Origin: an uncultured Oscillospiraceae bacterium
Lineage (GTDB): Bacteria; Bacillota; Clostridia; Oscillospirales; Acutalibacteraceae
NCBI GenBank assembly: GCA_900549675.1
Contig: URPG01000166.1
Span: forward strand, 1 to 5,103
Direction: 5' to 3'
Length of the DNA: 5,103 nt
Shown here: piece after piece, positions 1-5,103 of the stretch
How positions within the stretch are numbered: the stretch's first letter is position 1
Layout: each line of letters opens with the position of its first letter
Translations under genes and position numbers: made by a program
Notes under the pieces: generated by a model
The model's database searches: none
What the model was told of the DNA's origin: nothing
What the model saw: the letters and a program-made list of their open reading frames with translations, nothing else

Positions 1-46
1 TAATTTGCAATTTTTTAGAGTATCTTCTTTAAGCCTATAATAATAA

Positions 47-76
47 TCCCTGTTTTTCAATTGAGAAAAACAGGGA
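47..76 (-). terminator. Probable terminator of the Ca2+ ATPase gene
   Basis: A perfect 12-bp inverted repeat pairs 47-58 (TCCCTGTTTTTC) with 65-76 (GAAAAACAGGGA) across a 6-nt loop. It lies 22 nt beyond the ATPase stop codon. Read on the minus strand, the stem is followed by TTATTATTATA, which is T-rich but interrupted, so termination may be incomplete. On the plus strand no T-run follows, so it should act only on leftward transcripts. The remaining bases, 1-46, are AT-rich and show nothing I can assign. Confidence 0.6.
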
Positions 77-98
77 CAGAAGTAGTGAGGAACTATTT

Positions 99-2717
99 TC
101 ATTTATGATGATGTTTAATCAATCCAACCGCTTTGGAGATTTCCATGATGACAAAAGGTACTAAGATAAGACCTAAGCCAATGAAATACAACTGAATGGG
201 GAGAGCTACAATTTCAAAGGCAATGGAAAGCGGGGTAAATAGTACAACCGCCACTAAAACCACGGACAGAAGAGCCGCCCAATTTAATTTATGATTGGTA
301 AAAAAACCAATTTTGAATAAAGAATGTTCAGAACGCATATTATAGGCCTGTACAATTTGTGAGAGTGCCAAAACCATGAAGGCCAAGGTTTGGCCGCCGG
401 CGAGCTGACCCGTTACGTTTTCTCCTACTTTAAAGGCAATCAGGGAAAGAGTACCGAACATGGCGCCCTGTAAAACGGTGCGAATGCCAAATCCATGAGC
501 AAAAATTCCTTCATGCTTGGGCTTTGGCTTTTGTTCCATAACGTCAGATTCAACCGCTTCCATGCCTAAGGCAATAGCAGGCATACTGTCGGTGACAAGG
601 TTAATCCACAATAACTGCATGGAAAGCAGGGGGGATTTATGCCACAAGAGCATGGCAACGAATACGGTGATGATTTCGCCAATGTTGGTGCCCAATAAAA
701 ACCCAACCACTTTTTTAATATTGGCATAGATACCGCGGCCTTCGCGAACAGCGTGAACGATAGTGGCAAAGTTATCATCGGTTAAAGTCATGTCGGCGGC
801 ACCTTTGGCGACGTCTGTTCCGGTGATACCCATAGCACAGCCAATATCAGCGGCTTTTAAGGCAGGGGCGTCGTTGACACCGTCACCGGTCATGGCTACC
901 ACTTGGTCTTTTCTCTGCCATGCTTTGACAATACGAATCTTATTTTCGGGAGAAACACGGGCATAAACGGAAATATTGGCAATCGATTTGTCCAACTGAG
1001 AATCCGTCATTAAATCAAGCTGAGCACCTGTAATTGCTTCATCACCGTCTTGCAGGATACCCAATTCTTTGGCAATGGCAGAGGCGGTTACGACGTGGTC
1101 ACCGGTAATCATGACCGGCTTAATGCCGGCTTTGCGGCAAATCTTAACGGCCTCGGCGGCTTCTGGACGAGGCGGGTCAATCATGCCGACAAGTCCCATA
1201 AAGATTAGGTTGGATTCAAGTTCTTCGGGAATCAGCTGACTGGGCACTGCGTCGATAATTTTATAGCCTACGGCCAAGACACGCAGGGCATCAGAACTCA
1301 TTTGGTCGTTGACTTGTCTTGCTTTTTCAATGTTACCGCTGACACAGCGGGAAGACATCACGTCGAAAGCACCTTTGACAAGGACGACGATTTTTCCGTC
1401 GATTTTGTGGATGGTAGACATCAATTTACGGTCGGAATCAAAGGGGATTTCAGCCAAGCGTGGATAGGCTTTAGTCAGATTCTCTTTAGGCATTCCGTTT
1501 TTATGAGCGGCTAACACAATGGCGGTTTCTGTAGGGTCGCCTAAATGTTTTTCTTCTCCGTTTTCAAACGAAACCGAACCGTTACTGCAAAGTGTGCCGT
1601 ATTTTAAAAGCTCTTTGACAGCGTCAGAGTTTTGGCTGTTAATTTCTTCTGCAATTTCAGTATTATCTAAATAAGCTTTTACCAGTGTCATACGGTTTTG
1701 CGTGAGAGTTCCCGTTTTATCGGAACAAATAACAGAGGCACTGCCAAGGGTTTCAACCGCAGGCAAACGGCGGATAATTGCATTTCGTTTCACCAAACGC
1801 TGTACGCCGATGGAAAGCACAATGGTGACAATAGCAGGCAGCCCTTCCGGAATGGCAGAAACGGCCAGAGAAACCGAGGTCATAAAGATTTCCATAACAG
1901 GAATTTGATTGAGGATTCCAATAATGAAAATAATTCCGCAGGCGACCAAGGCCATAATCCCAAGATATTTACCCAATTGGGACAACTTTTCCTGTAAGGG
2001 TGTTTGTCCTTCTTCTTCATTGTCTAACAAATTGGCGATTTTGCCCATTTCGGTATCCATGCCTGTCGTAGTAACAATGGCGGTACTGGTACCGTAGGTA
2101 ATACTGCAGCCCGAGAAGACCATATTGGAGCGGTCACCCAGCGGTGCATTTTCTTCCACTACCGTATCAGCATCTTTTTCAGAAGCAACGGATTCACCGG
2201 TTAAGGCAGATTCTTCACTTTTTAAACTGGAGGACTGTAAAAGTCTGGCATCGGCAGGGACGAAATCGCCTGATTCCAAACGAATAATATCACCGGGAAC
2301 CAAGTCAACAGCGTCGATGATACTTTCGTTGCCATCACGAATCACTCTGGCGTGCGGAGCAGAAAGCGTTTTTAAGGCATCGAGGGCTTTTTCCGCTTTG
2401 TTTTCTTGAAAAACACCGATAGCGGCATTCAAAACAACAATGAGAAGAATTAAAAGCGGTTCAAAAAAAGCTTTTGCCTCTCCCTCATAAAATGCCGTAA
2501 CGAAAGAAATAGCGGCGGCGGCAATCAAGATGAGAATCATAACATCTTTAAATTGGTCTAAAAAGCGCTGAAAGGTTGTTTTCTTTTTCTTTTGGCGCAA
2601 TTTATTTTCGCCGAATTGTTCTCTTTTTTGCAGAACCTGTTCTTGGGTTAGTCCTCTGGATAAATCAGAAGAGAAATGTTTTAAAACCGATTCTTTTGTT
2701 TCATTATGGGATATCAA
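99..2717 (-). CDS. P-type Ca2+-transporting ATPase (SERCA/PMCA-like, type II)
   Basis: An 872-residue ion pump of the plasma membrane, expected to use ATP to export Ca2+ from the cytoplasm; some bacterial relatives also move Mn2+. Visible in order: N-terminal cation-ATPase domain (about 1-55), M1-M2 (58-103), actuator domain with TGES (173-176), M3-M4 with PEGLP (290-294), phosphorylation motif DKTGT (D333 is the acyl-phosphate site), nucleotide-binding KGA (448-450), DPPRP (514-518), TGD (538-540), hinge GDGVNDAP (611-618), then M5-M10 (about 668-865). By alignment from memory with SERCA, Ca2+ ligands are kept at E291 (M4), N678 and E681 (M5), and N706, T709 and D710 (M6). The M8 glutamate (SERCA E908) is Q787 here. 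There is no calmodulin-binding tail; the C-terminus ends in KHHHK. Length is normal for bacterial members. The start is TTG with an excellent ribosome binding site; no in-frame ATG occurs before M1. It is divergent from mntP, which suggests a shared role in metal export. Ca2+ versus Mn2+ specificity cannot be settled from sequence alone. Confidence 0.96.
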   Translation of the reverse strand: MISHNETKESVLKHFSSDLSRGLTQEQVLQKREQFGENKLRQKKKKTTFQRFLDQFKDVMILILIAAAAISFVTAFYEGEAKAFFEPLLILLIVVLNAAIGVFQENKAEKALDALKTLSAPHARVIRDGNESIIDAVDLVPGDIIRLESGDFVPADARLLQSSSLKSEESALTGESVASEKDADTVVEENAPLGDRSNMVFSGCSITYGTSTAIVTTTGMDTEMGKIANLLDNEEEGQTPLQEKLSQLGKYLGIMALVACGIIFIIGILNQIPVMEIFMTSVSLAVSAIPEGLPAIVTIVLSIGVQRLVKRNAIIRRLPAVETLGSASVICSDKTGTLTQNRMTLVKAYLDNTEIAEEINSQNSDAVKELLKYGTLCSNGSVSFENGEEKHLGDPTETAIVLAAHKNGMPKENLTKAYPRLAEIPFDSDRKLMSTIHKIDGKIVVLVKGAFDVMSSRCVSGNIEKARQVNDQMSSDALRVLAVGYKIIDAVPSQLIPEELESNLIFMGLVGMIDPPRPEAAEAVKICRKAGIKPVMITGDHVVTASAIAKELGILQDGDEAITGAQLDLMTDSQLDKSIANISVYARVSPENKIRIVKAWQRKDQVVAMTGDGVNDAPALKAADIGCAMGITGTDVAKGAADMTLTDDNFATIVHAVREGRGIYANIKKVVGFLLGTNIGEIITVFVAMLLWHKSPLLSMQLLWINLVTDSMPAIALGMEAVESDVMEQKPKPKHEGIFAHGFGIRTVLQGAMFGTLSLIAFKVGENVTGQLAGGQTLAFMVLALSQIVQAYNMRSEHSLFKIGFFTNHKLNWAALLSVVLVAVVLFTPLSIAFEIVALPIQLYFIGLGLILVPFVIMEISKAVGLIKHHHK

Positions 2718-2725
2718 AATAAATT

Positions 2726-2732
2726 CCTCCTT
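2726..2732 (-). promoter_or_regulatory. Ribosome binding site that fixes the ATPase TTG start
   Basis: On the minus strand this reads AAGGAGG, a near-complete anti-16S match, 8 nt before the TTG codon at 2715-2717. The next in-frame methionine is residue 60, inside the first membrane segment, so the TTG start is strongly supported. Confidence 0.9.
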
Positions 2733-2744
2733 GTATGGAATACC

Positions 2745-2771
2745 TTGCTATGATTATAATATAGATAGCAA
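2745..2771. promoter_or_regulatory. Inverted repeat around the ATPase -10 box (candidate operator)
   Basis: TTGCTAT at 2745-2751 is the exact reverse complement of ATAGCAA at 2765-2771, with a 13-nt spacer that contains the TATAAT box. Two 7-bp half-sites about two helical turns apart over a -10 element look like the binding site of a dimeric repressor. In an AT-rich region a 7-bp repeat can also arise by chance, so this is a candidate only. Confidence 0.35.
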
Positions 2772-2781
2772 ATTTTTGCAT
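2753..2781 (-). promoter_or_regulatory. Possible ATPase promoter
   Basis: A perfect TATAAT lies on the minus strand at 2753-2758 and would give a start near 2746, about 29 nt before the TTG codon. The -35 position (about 2776-2781, ATGCAA) is a poor match to TTGACA. The promoter may be weak, activator-dependent, or misassigned. The box sits in the spacer of an inverted repeat (2745-2771), as expected for a repressor-controlled promoter. Confidence 0.4.
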
Positions 2782-2840
2782 GGGACAAAACCGCCGGATG
2801 TCAAAAATTTTCCCTAGAAAAGCAATTTGTTACATTTTTA

Positions 2841-2860
2841 GACAATTTCATGAAATTGTC
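2841..2860. repeat. Perfect 20-bp palindrome (candidate operator)
   Basis: GACAATTTCATGAAATTGTC is identical to its reverse complement over all 20 bases. It lies in the divergent intergenic region, 23 bp upstream of the mntP -35 box and roughly 100 bp upstream of the likely ATPase start. It has no loop and no following T-run, so it is not a terminator. The size and full symmetry fit a dimeric regulator such as a TetR- or MarR-type protein. The TetR-family gene downstream is the nearest candidate, but no motif ties them together. Confidence 0.5.
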
Positions 2861-2883
2861 CCATAAAAAGCAAAGCAAAAATC

Positions 2884-2912
2884 TTGATTTATTGAAAAGA
2901 ATATAGTATGAT
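2884..2912 (+). promoter_or_regulatory. Sigma-A promoter for the riboswitch-mntP transcript
   Basis: TTGATT (2884-2889) and TATGAT (2907-2912) are separated by exactly 17 bp; they match the -35 and -10 consensus at 4 of 6 and 5 of 6 positions. Transcription would start about 2918-2920, immediately before the 5' strand of the riboswitch P1 stem, which is where a leader riboswitch should begin. Confidence 0.8.
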
Positions 2913-2917
2913 AAAAG

Positions 2918-3003
2918 GATATAAGGGAGTAGTCTGCACTTTGTGCGATGATGTCAACACACTGGAGTTATCCTGGCCTCATCTTAATAGACGAGACTTA
3001 TCT
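2918..3003 (+). ncRNA. yybP-ykoY family Mn2+ riboswitch aptamer
   Basis: The leader RNA just after the promoter carries hallmarks of the yybP-ykoY class, which senses Mn2+: the GGGAGTAG loop (2925-2932), a following small hairpin (GCAC 2936-2939 with GTGC 2943-2946), the GTCAACA stretch (2953-2959), and the closing GACGAGAC (2990-2997). GATGA (2947-2951) can pair with TCATC (2979-2983) to form a second arm. The closing P1 stem pairs ATAAG (2921-2925) with CTTAT (2997-3001). That CTTAT is also part of the 5' arm of the terminator at 2994-3026, so aptamer and terminator exclude each other. This predicts an ON switch: Mn2+ stabilises P1, the terminator cannot form, and mntP is transcribed. The class is known to control mntP genes. 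Recognition is by motif from memory, not by covariance search. Confidence 0.88.
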
Positions 3004-3026
3004 GCGGCAACAGATAGGTCTTTTTT
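2994..3026 (+). terminator. Riboswitch-controlled intrinsic terminator (expression platform)
   Basis: AGACTTATCTG (2994-3004) pairs with CAGATAGGTCT (3011-3021) over 11 bp with one G-T pair and a 6-nt loop, and runs directly into six Ts (3021-3026). It is a typical intrinsic terminator, placed 51 nt before the mntP start. Its 5' arm shares 2997-3001 with aptamer stem P1, which makes it the regulated element of the Mn2+ riboswitch. Confidence 0.9.
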
Positions 3027-3064
3027 CATATCTTCTGTTTGCTGCTCATAAAAAACAGTGGTGC

Positions 3065-3071
3065 AAAGGAG
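3065..3071 (+). promoter_or_regulatory. Ribosome binding site of mntP
   Basis: AAAGGAG lies 6 nt before ATG 3078-3080. It favours this start over an in-frame TTG at 3039, which would add 13 residues without a ribosome binding site and would start before this purine-rich site. Confidence 0.88.
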
Positions 3072-3077
3072 AAGAAT

Positions 3078-3641
3078 ATGAAAATTTGGGAGCTGTTTAT
3101 CATTGCGGCAGGACTTTCAATGGATGCATTTGCCATTGCGGTCTGTAAAGGATTATCGGTAGAAAAACTGCAAAAAAAACATTTGTGGCTGGTGGGCTTA
3201 TATTTTGGAGGTTTTCAGGCGCTAATGCCTCTTTTGGGATATGCCATAGGTGTAAACTTTCAAAATACTATTACCAGTATAGACCATTGGATTGCCTTTG
3301 TTTTGCTAGGCATAATTGGCATCAATATGCTGAGAGAAGCAGGAAAAGAAGAAAAGCTGGGAGAATCTTTTTCACCTAAGGTGATGATACCATTAGCGCT
3401 TGCCAGCAGTATTGATGCGCTGGCCATTGGCGTAACCTTTGCCTTTTTGCAGGTGCAGATTATACCGGCCGCTTCTTTTATTGGCGGGTTGACATTTTTG
3501 GTTGGAGCGCTCGGTTTGACTCTGGGTTTTCATTTTGGTTCTCGTTATAAGGCGATAGCCGAGCGTGTGGGTGGTATCATTCTAATTTTGATGGGTGTGA
3601 AAATACTTTTTGAGCATTTGAATATTGTGAATTTAGGATAA
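3078..3641 (+). CDS. mntP: MntP family manganese efflux pump
   Basis: A 187-residue inner-membrane exporter of Mn2+ (MntP, formerly DUF204/YebN). About six membrane segments are visible at roughly 4-22, 36-56, 68-86, 102-124, 130-152 and 161-178, arranged as two similar halves. Each half carries a family-signature acidic motif: GLSMDAFA with D16, and SSIDALAIG with D113. G25 is also kept; these acidic residues and this glycine correspond to positions reported as important in the E. coli protein. The length is that of the family (about 185-190). The gene sits directly behind a yybP-ykoY Mn2+ riboswitch with a terminator, so it should be induced when cytoplasmic Mn2+ is high; this independently supports the function. 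A TetR-family gene follows after 22 nt and is probably cotranscribed. Nothing is missing or truncated. Confidence 0.96.
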   Translation: MKIWELFIIAAGLSMDAFAIAVCKGLSVEKLQKKHLWLVGLYFGGFQALMPLLGYAIGVNFQNTITSIDHWIAFVLLGIIGINMLREAGKEEKLGESFSPKVMIPLALASSIDALAIGVTFAFLQVQIIPAASFIGGLTFLVGALGLTLGFHFGSRYKAIAERVGGIILILMGVKILFEHLNIVNLG

Positions 3642-3663
3642 TACACAGGCAAGGAGAGAGGAT

Positions 3664-4191
3664 ATGGCAGATTCCAATATCACCAAACGGGCTTTGGCGG
3701 GTTCACTGAAAGAGGTCATGGAGGAAATGCCTTTTTCTAAAATCAGTATCACGGATATCTGCGATAAATGCGATATGAATCGCAAAAGTTTTTACTATCA
3801 TTTTCGGGATAAATATGATTTGGTGAATTGGATTTACCAAACAGAGTTTATTAGTGTTGCTAAAGAAAAGGAATATGATAACATTTGGGAATTCATCATG
3901 GATATCTGCCTTTATCTGTTCAATAACGCGGATTTTTACCGAAAAGCACTTCAAATTGAAGGGCAGAATTCTTTTTTTGATTATTTTACGGATATTTTAT
4001 ATGCTTTTGTCGCAGAATATACGGAGAGCGGGCGGATAGCAAAAACAAATTTCCACTATTATGTCAATTTTCTCGTTGATGCTTTTACCTCCTCCATCAG
4101 ACGCTGGATGCTGGAAAAAGATTTAGTGCCTCCGGAAGAATTTGTACCGATTTTGAGGGAATGTATTCGTTTTACCGCAGAATTGGCCTAA
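3664..4191 (+). CDS. TetR/AcrR family transcriptional regulator
   Basis: A 175-residue cytoplasmic DNA-binding protein. Residues 1-60 form a TetR-type N-terminal domain with the recognition-helix signature: SITDICDKCDMNRKSFYYHF (28-47), followed by DKYDLVNWIY (49-58). The rest is an alpha-helical ligand and dimerisation domain; its FYRKAL (91-96) and FFDYFTDIL (104-112) resemble the C-terminal domain of DhaS-like TetR proteins common in Firmicutes. The length is slightly short for TetR but complete. AAGGAG (3651-3656) lies 7 nt before the ATG. It begins 22 nt after mntP with no promoter or terminator between, so it is likely in the Mn2+-riboswitch operon, although a promoter inside mntP is not excluded. 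Targets and ligand are unknown. The palindromes at 2841-2860 and 2745-2771 are possible operators. The long hairpin at 4198-4263 ends the unit. Confidence 0.93.
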   Translation: MADSNITKRALAGSLKEVMEEMPFSKISITDICDKCDMNRKSFYYHFRDKYDLVNWIYQTEFISVAKEKEYDNIWEFIMDICLYLFNNADFYRKALQIEGQNSFFDYFTDILYAFVAEYTESGRIAKTNFHYYVNFLVDAFTSSIRRWMLEKDLVPPEEFVPILRECIRFTAELA

Positions 4192-4197
4192 GGTACA

Positions 4198-4263
4198 GGC
4201 AAACATAAATAAGAGAAGCCGCCCGCAATATATGCGGGTGGCTTCTCTTTATTTATGTTTGCC
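4198..4263. terminator. Long bidirectional terminator between convergent genes
   Basis: The arms 4198-4227 and 4233-4263 pair over about 30 bp with a 5-nt loop (ATATA); the only defects are one bulged base in the 3' arm and one G-T pair. The GC-rich core (GAGAAGCCGCCCGCA, 4213-4227) is flanked on both sides by AT-rich sequence that is part of the stem. Read rightward, the core is followed by TTTATTTATGTTT; read leftward, by TTATTTATGTTT. It therefore ends the mntP-TetR unit on one strand and the radical-SAM-like gene on the other. It starts 6 nt after the TetR stop codon and ends 4 nt from the other gene's stop codon. Confidence 0.92.
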
Positions 4264-4267
4264 ATGC

Positions 4268-5103
4268 TTAGATATTTTTTGGAAAGGCCAAAGAGAAAAT
4301 TTGCTGTAAGCTAAGTTGAAAGCAGTTGAAAGAATGTTCACTTTTACGAAGAGAGGGTCCATGTAAAAAACCCTGTGCATCAAAAGCCGCGGTGCAGGCA
4401 TCATCGGAAATAATACTGTCAATAAACATATTGTCATACTTGATATCCATGAGAAGCGTGGGAGTTTGCTGGGCATTTCGAACATTCACAATGTACTGAT
4501 AAATTTCTTTTTCTGTCGATTTCCGACAATCATCGGAGGGAATGAAAAAGGAGAAAACAGGTTTTAGACGAATGAGCTGACGCAGTATTTGACCACTTAA
4601 AATAGCCTGCTTTTCTTTCTCATCATAGCAGAGAAAAGCGGAATAAAGCATCTGGTTTTCTCTTAATAACCGACAGGCAGAGGGGGCGTAATCATCCGCC
4701 TCGACAGCGGGCATGAGATGATGTAAATCCTTTGTTTTTGCTAAAAAGTCTTTTGTGATGTATTCACCGTTTGTAAATAAAACAAATGCACAAGCTGGAT
4801 TTTCTCTGATAAGCGGCAGTAAAAATTGAGGATTTCCTTTAAGAAAAATAAGATACGTAAAGATACCCAACTCCTGCCCTTGTGACAATAACTCCTGATA
4901 TACTTTTTCCTGATACTGTTTAGAAGAAATAGAGAAAGAAAGTGACCAAGGAATATTATATCCCTTCTTTTTCTCAATCTCCCGAATAATTTTTGCTCCT
5001 TTGGTACAGCTGTTGTAGCCTGTGTTCAGTCCAAAAGTCGTGATGTTGTCAGGGTTAACGTGGGATATAATATCAGTGGCCATTTTAAAATAGAACGCAT
5101 AGA
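4268..5103 (-). CDS. Radical-SAM-like protein lacking the Fe-S cysteine motif, 5' partial
   Basis: The reading frame stays open to the window edge, so the gene is probably cut off at its 5' end. An ATG at 5083 would give 271 residues but has no ribosome binding site, and the codons before it (Y-A-F-Y-F-K) read as normal protein. Numbering here is from that ATG. By recall, the layout matches a clostridial radical-SAM family: IPW (44-46), a strand SFSIS (49-53), GQELGIFTY (69-77), KGNP (82-85) where GGEP is usual, FTNG (103-106), LMPAVEADD (123-131) where the family has 'PAISVEGFE', and LLMDIKYDN (210-218) followed by FDAQGFLHG (234-242) where the family has 'INANGDVEPC'. The CxxxCxxC loop that binds the 4Fe-4S cluster is absent between 53 and 69: the segment is about 15-20 residues shorter than in active members. 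The C-terminal PC motif is also lost. I infer a non-catalytic paralogue (pseudoenzyme) or decaying gene; the frame is intact with no stop codons. It is cytoplasmic, with no signal peptide visible. It shares the long terminator with the convergent TetR gene. The function is unknown. Confidence 0.72.
   Translation of the reverse strand, partial: YAFYFKMATDIISHVNPDNITTFGLNTGYNSCTKGAKIIREIEKKKGYNIPWSLSFSISSKQYQEKVYQELLSQGQELGIFTYLIFLKGNPQFLLPLIRENPACAFVLFTNGEYITKDFLAKTKDLHHLMPAVEADDYAPSACRLLRENQMLYSAFLCYDEKEKQAILSGQILRQLIRLKPVFSFFIPSDDCRKSTEKEIYQYIVNVRNAQQTPTLLMDIKYDNMFIDSIISDDACTAAFDAQGFLHGPSLRKSEHSFNCFQLSLQQIFSLAFPKNI

Noticed and set aside
1698..1997. Plus-strand open frames of 60-100 codons opposite the ATPase gene (also near 517, 763, 1302, 1909 and 2125)
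   Set aside because: They lie antisense to a well-conserved P-type ATPase, have low-complexity or implausible protein sequences and no convincing ribosome binding sites; they are shadows of its codon pattern.
2799..2804. Perfect TTGACA on the minus strand as the ATPase -35 box
   Set aside because: It is 40 bp from the TATAAT, far beyond the usual 16-18 bp, and the sequence at the proper spacing (ATGCAA) is a poor -10 box.
3039..3077. Upstream TTG start for mntP adding 13 residues
   Set aside because: It has no ribosome binding site, adds residues unlike the MntP N-terminus, and precedes the strong AAAGGAG placed correctly for ATG 3078.
2948..3148. A 66-codon plus-strand frame starting inside the riboswitch
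   Set aside because: It runs through the aptamer, the terminator and the mntP start in another frame. The structured RNA explains this sequence better.
3703..3954. 83-codon minus-strand frame opposite the TetR gene
   Set aside because: It is antisense to the clear helix-turn-helix coding region and has no independent support.
4249..4485. 78-codon minus-strand frame near the convergent terminator (and a similar one at 4741-4977)
   Set aside because: Both overlap the radical-SAM-like gene in another frame and show no family features or ribosome binding sites.
1..5103. CRISPR arrays, insertion sequences, tRNA or rRNA genes, phage genes
   Set aside because: I looked for direct repeat arrays, terminal inverted repeats with a transposase, and tRNA-like or rRNA-like stretches on both strands and saw none.

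Overview
The window looks like chromosomal DNA from a low-to-moderate GC Gram-positive anaerobe. A clostridial (Lachnospiraceae-like) source fits best. This rests on strong AGGAGG-type ribosome binding sites, sigma-A-like promoters, a transcription-terminating Mn2+ riboswitch, and a terminal gene related to a radical-SAM family that I associate with Clostridia. The taxon is inference; there is no rRNA or other marker gene here.

Layout: (1) 1-98 is a short 3' flank with a hairpin, probably the ATPase terminator. (2) 99-2717, minus strand, is a complete SERCA/PMCA-like P-type Ca2+ (possibly Ca2+/Mn2+) ATPase of 872 residues, starting at TTG behind a perfect Shine-Dalgarno. (3) 2718-3077 is a dense divergent regulatory region. 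It holds an inverted repeat around the likely ATPase -10 box, a perfect 20-bp palindrome, a good sigma-A promoter facing right, and a yybP-ykoY (Mn2+) riboswitch whose P1 stem overlaps an intrinsic terminator. (4) 3078-3641, plus strand, is mntP, a manganese exporter. (5) 3664-4191, plus strand, is a TetR/AcrR-family regulator, 22 nt after mntP and probably in the same transcript. (6) 4198-4263 is a very long, nearly perfect hairpin that serves as a shared terminator for two convergent units. (7) From 4268 to the right edge, minus strand, is a 5'-partial gene that resembles a radical-SAM protein but lacks the cysteine cluster and has a degenerate SAM-binding motif.

How the parts fit: the centre reads as a divalent-metal export locus. 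Mn2+ binding to the nascent mntP leader should block the terminator and switch on MntP, and with it the downstream TetR regulator. The divergent ATPase would export Ca2+ or Mn2+. The palindromes between the two are candidate operators, possibly for the TetR protein, but that link is unproven. The least ordinary item is the cysteine-less radical-SAM-like protein on the right, which may be a pseudoenzyme.
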